Made by a program: the position numbers and the translations under genes | Shown here: one piece after another, positions 1 to 9,067 of the stretch | Layout: every line of letters begins with the position of its first letter | Numbering within the stretch: position 1 is the first letter of the stretch | Notes under the pieces: model-generated | The model's database searches: none | What the model saw: the letters and a program-made list of their open reading frames with translations, nothing else | Told to the model about the DNA's origin: nothing | Origin: Roseateles amylovorans | GTDB taxonomy: Bacteria; Pseudomonadota; Gammaproteobacteria; Burkholderiales; Burkholderiaceae_C | Reading direction: 5' to 3' | Length of the DNA stretch: 64,000 nucleotides | Assembly: GCF_025398155.2 (NCBI RefSeq) | Contig: NZ_CP104562.2 | Span: 992,001 to 1,056,000 of the forward strand

Positions 1-2
1 TG

Positions 3-800
3 GTCTCGGCCATTCCCAACAGCGGGCAGACGGTGGTGGCCATCGCGGCGCCGACCGGTGATGGCGTCTATCAGGTCAAGGTGACGCCGCGGGATCGGTT
101 CGGCAACCATGTCGGGCCGGGTTATGGCCGCGTGGTGCAAGTCAAGGTGAGTGGATCAGGCATCGTCGGTCCGGTCGCCGACCCGCTGCAGACCGGCGAC
201 TACACCGTCCGCATCAGCGGCGTGGCACCCGGCACCACACCGGGACTGGATATCTGGGTCGATGGCCGGCCGGTGCGCACCGGTCAGCCCCTGAAGCCCG
301 GCACCAGCGGCGGCGAGTACGGGCCCATTCCCGGACCCGGCCCGGGCCCGGGCAGCAGCCCTTACGCCCTGTGGCTGGCCGGCGGCATCGCCATCCCGCA
401 TGGCAAGTTCGCCGACACCCAGAGCACCGGACCGGCTTTGGCCATCGGCATCGACTATGCGTTCTCCAGCGACATGTCGCTCGAAGGCACCGTCTCCTGG
501 CATCGGCTGGACGGCAAGACCGGCCAACCCAATGCGAAGGTCACGCAGGTCGGGCTGAACGGCAAGTGGTATTTCTCGCCCGGCACCGGGCCGATGCGGC
601 CGTTCGCCACCTTGGGCGCGGGCGTCTACAGCTTCGATCCGGGCAAGAGCCGGCTGGGCTTCAACATCGGGCTGGGTGGGCAATGGCAGGTGGCGCCGCA
701 ATGGTCGGTGGAGGGCCGCTATCAACTGCATGCGGTCACCAGCAACTCGCCGCAGTCGGTGCATTCGACGCTGCTGCTTGGCCTGCGCTACTCCTACTGA
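3..800 (+). CDS. Outer-membrane beta-barrel protein with Ig-like N-terminal part (5' partial)
   Basis: The frame is open to the left edge with no stop, so the true start lies upstream of the window and the first ATG at 33 is probably internal. The visible N-terminal part looks like beta-rich, Ig-like repeats. A Gly-Pro linker (GPGPGPG, near 330-355) leads into a compact barrel domain from about 361 to the end, with alternating hydrophobic and polar strands. The protein ends RYSY; a terminal aromatic residue is typical of proteins assembled by the BAM complex. The stop lies 12 bp before the next gene, which has a GGAG ribosome site, so both are likely in one operon with the injection-system genes. 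Function is unknown; a surface anchor or accessory of the particle is only an inference. Confidence 0.6.
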   Translation, partial: VSAIPNSGQTVVAIAAPTGDGVYQVKVTPRDRFGNHVGPGYGRVVQVKVSGSGIVGPVADPLQTGDYTVRISGVAPGTTPGLDIWVDGRPVRTGQPLKPGTSGGEYGPIPGPGPGPGSSPYALWLAGGIAIPHGKFADTQSTGPALAIGIDYAFSSDMSLEGTVSWHRLDGKTGQPNAKVTQVGLNGKWYFSPGTGPMRPFATLGAGVYSFDPGKSRLGFNIGLGGQWQVAPQWSVEGRYQLHAVTSNSPQSVHSTLLLGLRYSY

Positions 801-812
801 ACGGAGCCCGCG

Positions 813-2789
813 ATGTCGCTGCCGGTCCGCCATGGCGCCTTGCTGCAGCGGGTGCGTCTGGCCATCGGTGCGGGCGCCGGTGCCGGACTGACCGGCCGGG
901 CAGCGATCGACCCGCTCCGGGCCCGGCAGGGTCTTGAGCGGGCGCTCGCCGGCGTGGATTGGTCGCCGTCGTCCTTGGGACCGTCCGCGCTGCTGTTCGT
1001 CCGCCGCTTGACAGTGCAGGGGCGGCGCGGACCGCCGCGGGGCGATGAGCCATCGGGCGAATTCGCGCGGCAGGTGTCGAGCGCCGTGAGCGCGCAGGCG
1101 GCGAAGGCTCAGCGACCGTGGCTGCGCAGCGATGCCGCGGCGGCGCCTGCCGTCTGCTTCGCCGATGAGGCGGAGCTCTCCGCCTGCCTGTGGCGGGATT
1201 GGCTGCATCGCACGCTGGATGCAGGCTGGTGGTGGCACAGCGTGCTGGGGAGGCAGACCCCGCGCCAATGGCTGAAGGCGGAGGTGATCGATCATGGTGA
1301 CCGTCTGGTGCCGACGCTGTCTCTCCTGGCGGCCCGTGGCCTGGCGACCGCTGCCGTCACGCGCATGGATGCAGCGGAGGTCGCCGCGGGACTTCGCGCG
1401 CTCATGGCCTCCCACGCCATGCCCGGGATCGAGGCGAGGTCGAACGAGGCACTGCGGCGGCCGGGTGATCAAGAGCGAGGCGAGCTCCAGAGCCCGAGCG
1501 GCCATGCCACACCATCGGGCCTGTCCGATTCCCGCGACCGTGCCACGCCGCTGACGCTGCGCCGCTTGCTGCAGGTGGTCCCCGAGCTTCAACGATTCAC
1601 CGGTGATTCGATGGCTGGCCGGCTGTTGGCGGGTGCCCTGGCCGTGCAGCGTGAACCGGCCTGGGCGCGCTCGTCGGCGTTGCTGCACGCGCTGGATCAT
1701 TGGGCTCACACGGATGCGCCGCCGGTGACCGATCGCCGCGGTGACCCGGAGGCGGACGCGGAGGTGCACACGACGCCGCCACCGCGCGCTGGCGATGGGC
1801 GATCGGCGCTGCGGTCAGTCGACTCATCCGATAAGCGACCGTCTGCGGTGCCACCGTCACCCGAGGCGGAGCGCACCACGTCCGGCCTGGCAATGAATGA
1901 GTCGTCGACCCTGACGGGTCATGGCGCCGAGCGCGGTCTCGCCAGAGATCCCAATGCGCTACCGGATGACGACGCGCCGCAAAGGCGATCGGCCGGCACG
2001 CTTCCCGACGCGCAGGACACCACGCCCAACGCGGTCGCGGAGCTGCTGCCGACCGTCTGCCTCACGCACTACGGCGGGCTCTTCTATCTGTTGAATGCGG
2101 CGCTCGCCTTGCGCCTGTATGGCGACTTCACCATGCCGCGCGATCCGGGCCTGCGATGGTCGCCATGGAACCTGCTGGCCTGGACCGGACAGGCCTGGTT
2201 CGGTGAGGCCTTCACCGCCGATCCGCTGTGGCCTCTGCTCGCGGACCTGGCCGGTCGATCGCCGGCCGAGGCGCCGTCGCGGTTCTTTGCCGAGGTGCCG
2301 GACTGGCGGTTGACCGACAGCGATCTCGCACCGTGGGGCGCTCCGACCACGTTGACCTTCCATGCAACGTCGCGACGACTTCGGGTGGCGCATCCCATGG
2401 GCTTCGTCATCACCGACGTGCGCCGCCGCACTGGGATGGCACCTGCGGCCCAGGCCCGCGCGCTGTGTGACGCGGTGCCGCTGCTGCGCCGCGCAGTGCT
2501 GCGTCGCGCGGTGATCGCGAGTGCGAATGGCACGGCGGCCCATCGCTGGTTGTCGCACTGGCGGCGGTATCTGGAAGCGCGCCTGCGGGCGGCGTTGGGC
2601 GTCCGGCCCACGGAGGACCTGGCGGCATGCGTCTGCCGCCACCGCGCGGAAGTGAGCGTCGGCATGGCCCGCGTGGACGTGGTGCTGTCGCTGGCCGATC
2701 TGCCCCTGTCCATCCGGATCGCCGGCCTGGACCGCGATCCCGGCTGGATCCCCGCCACCGGACGCAGCGTGATGTTCCATTTCGAATGA
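813..2789 (+). CDS. Contractile injection system tape-measure-like protein (CIS_TMP type)
   Basis: This 658-residue protein has an N-terminal part with charged and hydrophobic blocks, a low-complexity, polar middle (residues about 230-410) and a conserved-looking block near 2071-2180 (THYGGLFYLLNAALALRLYG). That block resembles the 'GG/AGL-x-LL' region of CIS tape-measure-like proteins that sit directly upstream of the AAA+ ATPase in eCIS loci. The role would be to set particle length during tube assembly. The call rests on context plus this short resemblance and was not tested by a profile search. It starts 12 bp after the previous stop and ends 7 bp before the ATPase gene, so it is operonic. 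The disordered middle may vary in length between strains. Confidence 0.5.
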   Translation: MSLPVRHGALLQRVRLAIGAGAGAGLTGRAAIDPLRARQGLERALAGVDWSPSSLGPSALLFVRRLTVQGRRGPPRGDEPSGEFARQVSSAVSAQAAKAQRPWLRSDAAAAPAVCFADEAELSACLWRDWLHRTLDAGWWWHSVLGRQTPRQWLKAEVIDHGDRLVPTLSLLAARGLATAAVTRMDAAEVAAGLRALMASHAMPGIEARSNEALRRPGDQERGELQSPSGHATPSGLSDSRDRATPLTLRRLLQVVPELQRFTGDSMAGRLLAGALAVQREPAWARSSALLHALDHWAHTDAPPVTDRRGDPEADAEVHTTPPPRAGDGRSALRSVDSSDKRPSAVPPSPEAERTTSGLAMNESSTLTGHGAERGLARDPNALPDDDAPQRRSAGTLPDAQDTTPNAVAELLPTVCLTHYGGLFYLLNAALALRLYGDFTMPRDPGLRWSPWNLLAWTGQAWFGEAFTADPLWPLLADLAGRSPAEAPSRFFAEVPDWRLTDSDLAPWGAPTTLTFHATSRRLRVAHPMGFVITDVRRRTGMAPAAQARALCDAVPLLRRAVLRRAVIASANGTAAHRWLSHWRRYLEARLRAALGVRPTEDLAACVCRHRAEVSVGMARVDVVLSLADLPLSIRIAGLDRDPGWIPATGRSVMFHFE

Positions 2790-2796
2790 GGCCGCG

Positions 2797-5298
2797 ATGA
2801 AGACCACCGATCCTTTCGCTCCGTCGGACGCCTCTGCGGTGTCTGCTTTTCGGCGTCGCTTCGGTGGCGGCGGCGCTTCGGGCGCCGCCGATTCCGTATC
2901 CGGCGGGCCTTCCGCGCAGACGTCGGCGTCACCCGCCGCGGCGCAGCATGTGCGGCTGATGCTCTTCGGCGTGATCGCCCGGCTGGTGGGTCACTGCACC
3001 GCCGGGGGCGAGCAGGCGGCGTTGGCGGCCTATCCCTTCCTGGCCGATTACCAGGCCGAGATTCGCGCCCAGGTGGGGCGGTCGGAGACGCCCTGGCGCG
3101 CATGGCGTTCCCGGGTGCAGGCCTGGGAGGCCGACTGCCATGCCCATCTGCCGCTGCGCGCGCTGCGGCATGCGGGGCTTTCCGAGCTCGATCTGGAGTT
3201 GCTGTTGGCGGCAGGCCTGATCGAAGAGGATCCCCGCTTTGCGCAGCTCTTCAGCGACGGCGATCCCCAGACCGCGCCGCGACGTCCCGCCTTCGGCCAA
3301 CTGATCGCGTGGTGGCGCCATGGCGACGACGGCAGCGATGGCGCCGAGGTCGTGCGCCGCAGCCTGCTGGCGCTGCTGCGTGCCGGCCTGCTGCAGGCCT
3401 TGAACCCGGAGGCGCCGCGACCCGATTGGCTGCTGACGGTGCCGCATGCCCTCTGGGATGGCTTGCGCGGCGATCCGCCGTCGGCGCCCTGGCTGCAATG
3501 GCGGCCGCTGGAGAGCCTGTGCCCGCTGGATCGTGTGATCGCGGATGCCGACACCCTGGCGCGCGCCAAGGCGCTTCCCGCGCTGCTGGGCGGCCCGGTC
3601 GACGATGCGCAAACTGGCTTCGATGAGTTCGGTCGGGTCGATGAGCGCAATCAGCGCAATGAACGCAATGAGCGCAGTGGGCGCGACGGACAGCCCGGAT
3701 CAACCGCCTTCGGCCCTGCCTTCGACGGCGGCCAGGGACCTGCCGCGTCGGGCGATCTCAGCGGCACGGTGCTGCTGGTGCGGGGCCCTCGGCACAACGG
3801 CCGCAAGACGCTGATCGGCGGTGTGGCCCGCGCGATGGGGCGTTCGCTGCTGGTGGCCGATGCGGCCGTGCTGGAGGACGAGTCGCGCTGGCGCCTGTTC
3901 GGCTTGCTGGCGGTGCTGCTGCAGGCCTTGCCGGTGGTGGATGTGGACCTGGCCCCGGGCGAGACCCGCGCGCTGGCGCCGCTGCCGTTCGGCGGCGGCA
4001 CGCTGTGCGTGGCGACCGGCCGCCATGGCGCCTGGACTTGTGCCGGCGCCGGCGGCAGCAGCCAGGCGATGTTGACGCTGGAGCTGCCGATGCCGGATGC
4101 GGCCCAGCGCTTGCGGCATTGGCGCGAGGCCTTGCCGGGTCACGAGGAGGACGCCTTGGTCGAGATGGCGCAGGCGGCGCGCCTGACCAGCGGGCATGTC
4201 CGCCGGGTGGCGCAGACGGCGGCGGCGCTGGCCGGCCTGGCCCGTCGACCCGTGCTGGGTCTGGACGACGTGCGCGAGGCCTGCCGGGGCCTGCAGTCCG
4301 CCCGGCTGGAAACGCTGGCGACCCGGCTGCCCACCCGCGGCGGCCTTCACGACCTGGCGGTCGACACACCGACGCGCGACGAGATCGACGCCCTGGCCGC
4401 GCGCTGCCGCTTTCGCGAGCGACTGGCTGCCCGAGGCGCTGCCCTGGCGCAGGGCAATGCCGGCGTGCGCGCCTTGCTGGCGGGCAACTCCGGCACCGGC
4501 AAGACCTTGGCCGCGCGGCTGCTCGCCTCCTCGTTGGGCAAGGACCTCTATCGGGTCGATCTGTCGGCCACGGTCAACAAGTACCTGGGCGAGACCGAGA
4601 AGAACCTGCACCAAGCCTTCTCCGCCGCCGAGGAACTGGACGTGGTGCTGCTGCTCGATGAAGGCGATGCGCTGATGGCGGGCCGCACCGATGTGGGCTC
4701 GTCCAACGACCGCTATGCCAACCTCGAGACCAACTTCCTGTTGCAGCGCATTGAGACCTTCGACGGCATCCTGCTGATCACCACCAATGCGCTGGACCGC
4801 ATCGACAAGGCGTTCTCCCGGCGCATGGATGTCGTCGTCCATTTCCGACCGCCCGATGAATGGCGCCGTTACGACATCCTCAAGCTGCACCTGGCCGCCG
4901 GAGACGAGGCGATCGGCGCAGGTGCGTCACGGGCGCACGCGGAGCTGGGTGCGGTCGATCCGCGGCGCGAGCCCGATGCCCTGTCCGCCTTGAATGTCGC
5001 GACGGCTCAGGGATCTCGCGACGCTGGGACCGGCTGGGATGCGCTGGAGGCGGAAGACGACATCGACGACGACTGGCTGCAGCAGATGGCCTGCCGCTGC
5101 ACCCTGACCGGTGGACAGCTGCGCAACGTGGTGTCCCACGCTCGTCTGCTGGCGCTGCAGCGCGGCGGCGGCATGCGCACCGAGCATCTGTTCGCGGCCT
5201 TGCAGCGGGAGTACCGCAAGACCGGTGCCACCTGTCCGCTGCGTCCGGTCGAGACGGCGGCCCGCGTGTCCGATCCGCGCGCGGGCGTTCAGGCCTGA
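2797..5298 (+). CDS. AAA+ ATPase of the eCIS type (Afp15-like)
   Basis: The protein is 833 residues. The C-terminal half is a clear AAA+ module: Walker A GNSGTGKT with Lys at about residue 569, Walker B VVLLLDEGDAL with Asp621/Glu622, a sensor region LLITTNALDRIDKAFSRR with a candidate arginine finger, and an alpha-helical lid to the end. The first 480 residues contain a second, degenerate nucleotide-binding-like segment (VLLVRGPRHNGRKTLIGG, near 3766-3819). In eCIS loci this ATPase is needed for assembly of the particle. It lies 7 bp after the tape-measure-like gene and 3 bp before the DUF4157 gene. A 9-bp tandem repeat at 3643-3687 encodes an ERN/QRN repeat in the linker. Confidence 0.8.
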   Translation: MKTTDPFAPSDASAVSAFRRRFGGGGASGAADSVSGGPSAQTSASPAAAQHVRLMLFGVIARLVGHCTAGGEQAALAAYPFLADYQAEIRAQVGRSETPWRAWRSRVQAWEADCHAHLPLRALRHAGLSELDLELLLAAGLIEEDPRFAQLFSDGDPQTAPRRPAFGQLIAWWRHGDDGSDGAEVVRRSLLALLRAGLLQALNPEAPRPDWLLTVPHALWDGLRGDPPSAPWLQWRPLESLCPLDRVIADADTLARAKALPALLGGPVDDAQTGFDEFGRVDERNQRNERNERSGRDGQPGSTAFGPAFDGGQGPAASGDLSGTVLLVRGPRHNGRKTLIGGVARAMGRSLLVADAAVLEDESRWRLFGLLAVLLQALPVVDVDLAPGETRALAPLPFGGGTLCVATGRHGAWTCAGAGGSSQAMLTLELPMPDAAQRLRHWREALPGHEEDALVEMAQAARLTSGHVRRVAQTAAALAGLARRPVLGLDDVREACRGLQSARLETLATRLPTRGGLHDLAVDTPTRDEIDALAARCRFRERLAARGAALAQGNAGVRALLAGNSGTGKTLAARLLASSLGKDLYRVDLSATVNKYLGETEKNLHQAFSAAEELDVVLLLDEGDALMAGRTDVGSSNDRYANLETNFLLQRIETFDGILLITTNALDRIDKAFSRRMDVVVHFRPPDEWRRYDILKLHLAAGDEAIGAGASRAHAELGAVDPRREPDALSALNVATAQGSRDAGTGWDALEAEDDIDDDWLQQMACRCTLTGGQLRNVVSHARLLALQRGGGMRTEHLFAALQREYRKTGATCPLRPVETAARVSDPRAGVQA

Positions 5299-5301
5299 GC
5301 C

Positions 5302-8300
5302 ATGGCAGTCGCGCACGCTGCCGCCCTGCGCGCCTCCGCCCAGGCGAAGGCGCAGCAGAGCGCTGCGCGGGCGGCGAACGTGCGGCGGCCGCCGGTGTCG
5401 CCGGCCCAGTCGGCCGCGTCGGCGGCCTCGCGGGGGAGCAGTCTGCTGCTGCCGTCGACGTTGCAGACGGCGATGCAGGTGTCCTCGCCCGCCGATCCGG
5501 CAGAGCGGGAGGCGGTGTCGGTCGCCAGCCAGATTGTGCGCATGGCCCCACCGCAGGCGGCGGGCATTCGCCGGTCGGCCTCGGTGAGCCCGGCTTCATC
5601 CGGGGCGACGGCGGCGCGGGCACCTGCGGTGGCCGTTGGCATCGCTCGTTCGGCATCGACGCTGCTGTCGCTGTCCCCGTCGATGGTGCATCGGGCCGGA
5701 CGGGACGGCGGCGGCGCGGTGTCGGCGCCGGTGGCTGCGGAGATCCGCGCCAGTGCCGGCGGCGGTCAGGCGCTGCCGGCACCGGTGCGGGCCTACATGG
5801 AGCCGCGCTTCCGGGCGGACTTCAGTCCGGTGCGGCTGCACACCGATGCGCGTTCCGCCGCGCTGGCGGCGCAGCTCGGCGCGCGGGCCTTCACCGTGGG
5901 GCGGGACATCCATTTCGCCCGGGATGCCTATCAGCCGGACAGCCCGTCAGGCCGGGAGCTCATCGCGCATGAACTGACCCACACCATCCAGCAGCGGGCC
6001 GCGCCCCAGGTGGGACCGGTGCATCGCGAGGCGGCCACCGAGGTCGGACCCGCCGTGTCGACCAGCGAGCCGGTGCAGGTGCATCGGCTGGGATGGGACA
6101 CCGCGCTCAACTTCTTCGCGGACAAGGCCAACCTGCTGCCCGGCTTCCGGATGCTGACCATCGTGCTCGGGCGCAACCCGATCAACAACACGGCGGTGGA
6201 GGCGTCGCCGGGGAATGTGTTTCGCGCGATTGTCGAGTTCATTCCCGGGGCGACCGTGGTCACCGAAGCCATCAGCAATGCCGGCATCTTCGACAAGGTG
6301 GCCAACTGGGCCTACGGGCAGCTCAAGAGCGTGATGGCCGCGCTGGGATCGTTGGGATCGGCGGTGCTGGGCTATGTGAAGTCCCTGGGCGCGTCGGACT
6401 TGCTGAGCCCGGGCGCGGCGATTGATCGGGGCATCCACCTCGTCACCGACCCGATCAACCAGATCAAGAGCGTGGTGGCGGGCTTCATCGGCGCGATCCT
6501 GGACTTCATCAAGGAGGCGATCCTGCGGCCGCTGGGCAAGCTGGCCGAGGGCACGCCCAGCTACGACCTGTTGAAGGGCGTGATGGGCGAGGACCCGGTG
6601 ACCGGCGAGCCGGTCACCGATTCGGCCGACCTGATGGTGGGCGGCTTCATGAAGATCATCGGCCAGGAAGAGATCTACGCCAACATCAAGAAGTCGGGCG
6701 CGCTGGGCCAGTGCTGGACCTGGTTCCAGAGCGCCATGGGGGAACTGAAGGGCTTCGTGGCGGAGATCCCCGCCCTGTTCATCGCCGGCCTGAAGTCGCT
6801 GGAGCTGGCGGACATCGTGTTGGTGCCGCGGGCCTTCGCGAAGCTGGCCAAGGTGTTTGGCAACTTCCTGGGCCGGTTCGTGACCTGGGCCGGGCAGGCC
6901 ATGTGGAACCTGCTGGAGATCATCTTCAAGGTGGTGAACCCGGGGGCGCTGGAGTATGTGAAGAAGACCGGCGCGGCGCTCAAGAGCATCCTGCAGAACC
7001 CGATGCCCTTCCTGGGCAACCTGATCGCCGCGGGCAAGGGCGGGTTCTCGGCGTTCTCCGGGAACTTCCTGAGCCATCTGAAGAAAGGCCTGATCGACTG
7101 GCTCACCGGCTCGCTGGACGGCGTCTATATCCCCAAGGCGCTGACGTTGGGCGAGGTGGTGAAGTTCGTGTTCTCGGTGCTGGGCCTGACCTGGCAGCGC
7201 TTCCGGGTGAAGATCGTCAAGGCCTTCGGCGAGACCACGGCGGTGGCGATGGAGAAGGGCTTCGACATCGTGATGACGCTGGTCAACGAGGGCCCGGCCG
7301 CAGCGTGGGAGAAGATCAAGTCGGAGCTGGAAGGGTTGAAGGATCAGGTCATCGAGGGCATCAAGGGCCTGGTGATCGAGGCGGTGGTGACCAAGGGCAT
7401 TCCGAAGCTGGTGGCGATGTTCATTCCCGGCGCCGGCTTCATCGGCGCCATCGTGTCGATCTACGACACGGTGATGGTGGTGGTGAATCAGGTGTCCAAG
7501 ATCATCGCGGTGGTGAAGTCCTTCGTCGATTCGATCGTCAACATCGCCAACGGCAACATCGGCAGCGCGATCGAGAAGGTGGAATCGGTGCTGGCCTCCG
7601 GACTGTCCCTGGCGATCAACTTCTTCGCCGCCTTCGCCGGGCTGGGCAAGGTGGCGCAGAAGATCAACGGCGTGATCCAGAAGATTCGCGCGCCAGTGGA
7701 CAAGGCGATGGATTCGCTGATCGGCTGGATCAAGAAGATGGCCAAGAGCTTCATCGACAAGCTCGCAGGCAAGGACGCGCCGCCGGAGGAGAAGCAGAAG
7801 CGGGTGGAGAAGGCGGCTGCGGCGGGCTTGAAGGCTGTGACCAAGTTCTCCGGCAAGGTGGTCGGCGATGCGGTGCTCAAGCCGATCCTGCTGGGCATCA
7901 AGCTGATCCATCGCGTCACGACGTTGGTGCCGGTGAAGGAGGGCGACTATTGGTCCATCCGTGCCGAGATCAATCCGGTCAAGACGGTGAAGACCTCGGT
8001 CAAGGCCGGAAAGAACACGGCGGAGATGGAGGTGGGCTACGAGCCGGATTGGCCGCTGGATGAATTCCGGTCCAAGGCCAATGCGATCAAGCGGGCCGCG
8101 GAGGGCAAGACCGCCAACCAGGCCGCAACGCTCGGTTTCGTGGCCGGCAGCACCACCCAGCGGCAGTCCACCAAGCCGCTTCGCCAGGGCGGGCAGGATG
8201 CCTTCCGCTCGGAGATCCACGCGTACATTGACCAGATCAAGGTGAAAGCCGATCAGAACGCCGCCCGAACCTTGATGGGTCAACTGCAGGCGGACCATCA

Positions 8301-8580
8301 GCAGGAGCTTCAGATGGGCGGCACTGACACCGCGGCCAACATGGCGATGATCGAAAGCCGGATGAATTCGCAGATGGGCGCGATGTGGCGTGGCCAATTG
8401 AAGGACCTGGAGGCCAACACCAAGATCACGAAGGTGAAGATCGAAACCAAGACTGGCACTGCGAAGGGCCAGAACCATCGAGCGAGCGGTGCCGCGGCCA
8501 CCTTGCAGGCGTTGCTGCTCAAGCATGCCGCAGCGCTCGGTACCAAGCCGACGGTCATTCGGCGTTGGTTCAAATTGTGA
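5302..8580 (+). CDS. DUF4157 (eCIS core) protein with HNH-like C-terminus, candidate cargo
   Basis: This 1092-residue protein has an Ala-rich N-terminus without a signal peptide. An eCIS core domain (DUF4157, PF13699) follows at about residues 160-235, including the metalloprotease-like HELTH motif at 223-227 (HExxH). A long region of amphipathic helices (about 260-880) resembles the repetitive helical parts of other DUF4157 proteins. The C-terminal 120 residues contain DH (998-999), E1002, a GG pair (1006-1007) and spaced Asn residues, the pattern of HNH/Endo VII-like nuclease toxins. DUF4157 proteins are markers of eCIS loci and often act as loaded cargo. Nuclease activity is an inference from motif spacing. 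The gene follows the ATPase by 3 bp and precedes a small possible immunity gene by 11 bp. Confidence 0.75.
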   Translation: MAVAHAAALRASAQAKAQQSAARAANVRRPPVSPAQSAASAASRGSSLLLPSTLQTAMQVSSPADPAEREAVSVASQIVRMAPPQAAGIRRSASVSPASSGATAARAPAVAVGIARSASTLLSLSPSMVHRAGRDGGGAVSAPVAAEIRASAGGGQALPAPVRAYMEPRFRADFSPVRLHTDARSAALAAQLGARAFTVGRDIHFARDAYQPDSPSGRELIAHELTHTIQQRAAPQVGPVHREAATEVGPAVSTSEPVQVHRLGWDTALNFFADKANLLPGFRMLTIVLGRNPINNTAVEASPGNVFRAIVEFIPGATVVTEAISNAGIFDKVANWAYGQLKSVMAALGSLGSAVLGYVKSLGASDLLSPGAAIDRGIHLVTDPINQIKSVVAGFIGAILDFIKEAILRPLGKLAEGTPSYDLLKGVMGEDPVTGEPVTDSADLMVGGFMKIIGQEEIYANIKKSGALGQCWTWFQSAMGELKGFVAEIPALFIAGLKSLELADIVLVPRAFAKLAKVFGNFLGRFVTWAGQAMWNLLEIIFKVVNPGALEYVKKTGAALKSILQNPMPFLGNLIAAGKGGFSAFSGNFLSHLKKGLIDWLTGSLDGVYIPKALTLGEVVKFVFSVLGLTWQRFRVKIVKAFGETTAVAMEKGFDIVMTLVNEGPAAAWEKIKSELEGLKDQVIEGIKGLVIEAVVTKGIPKLVAMFIPGAGFIGAIVSIYDTVMVVVNQVSKIIAVVKSFVDSIVNIANGNIGSAIEKVESVLASGLSLAINFFAAFAGLGKVAQKINGVIQKIRAPVDKAMDSLIGWIKKMAKSFIDKLAGKDAPPEEKQKRVEKAAAAGLKAVTKFSGKVVGDAVLKPILLGIKLIHRVTTLVPVKEGDYWSIRAEINPVKTVKTSVKAGKNTAEMEVGYEPDWPLDEFRSKANAIKRAAEGKTANQAATLGFVAGSTTQRQSTKPLRQGGQDAFRSEIHAYIDQIKVKADQNAARTLMGQLQADHQQELQMGGTDTAANMAMIESRMNSQMGAMWRGQLKDLEANTKITKVKIETKTGTAKGQNHRASGAAATLQALLLKHAAALGTKPTVIRRWFKL

Positions 8581-8591
8581 GGAACTCACCC

Positions 8592-9053
8592 ATGACAGAC
8601 GACGAGCACGACCAATGGATCGAACGAGCCCGCGATGCCGTTCGGCGCGGCATGGCAAAGGCCCAGCAGAAGTTCGGCATCGGCGCACCTGGCCGCTACG
8701 AACTCGACCTGCCCACCGCCACCATCCGCTTCTTCGATCCGGAGGACCACCCTCGCGCCACCGCACGTCTGCAGGTGGCCGGCAGTTGGTCACCCACCGG
8801 CGAGTCCTGGATGTGGGGCTGGGCGAACGACTCGCTGCCGGCCGCCGCCACCCAAGCGCTGGCCGCTGTGCGCGAGCGCGGCGAGCGAGATGCGGTGCCC
8901 AGCCTGACCGCCGGCGTCGTGGCGAGCGACGAGGGCGACGCCTGGAGCCTGGTCTCGTTGGCGGCGGACGTCATCCAGGCTGAATGCGTCTATCGCGCCG
9001 CCGGGCCCAAGAGCCATCTGTTCCTGCTGCTGTTTGATCTTCGCAAGTCGTAG
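8592..9053 (+). CDS. DUF6882 family protein, possible immunity partner of the DUF4157 protein
   Basis: The protein has 153 residues and is cytoplasmic (no signal peptide or membrane segment). I chose the ATG at 8592 because GAGGAA lies 7 bases upstream; an open frame continues upstream inside the previous gene but has no ribosome site. The central SWSPTGESWMWGWANDSLP block and the downstream DAWSLVSLAAD...YR pattern match my memory of DUF6882 proteins, several of which sit next to polymorphic toxins. Its place 11 bp after a gene with a nuclease-like C-terminus fits an immunity role, but family members also occur alone, so this stays an inference. Confidence 0.65.
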   Translation: MTDDEHDQWIERARDAVRRGMAKAQQKFGIGAPGRYELDLPTATIRFFDPEDHPRATARLQVAGSWSPTGESWMWGWANDSLPAAATQALAAVRERGERDAVPSLTAGVVASDEGDAWSLVSLAADVIQAECVYRAAGPKSHLFLLLFDLRKS

Positions 9054-9067
9054 GCGGCGGGGCCACC

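Noticed and set aside
156..1769. 537-codon open frame on the minus strand
   Set aside because: It lies opposite two better supported + strand genes, is Arg/Gln/His-rich and shows no domain; it is a mirror of GC-rich codon use.
5947..8793. 948-codon minus-strand frame opposite the DUF4157 gene
   Set aside because: Composition is His/Leu/Arg-rich without motifs, and the + strand protein has clear domains.
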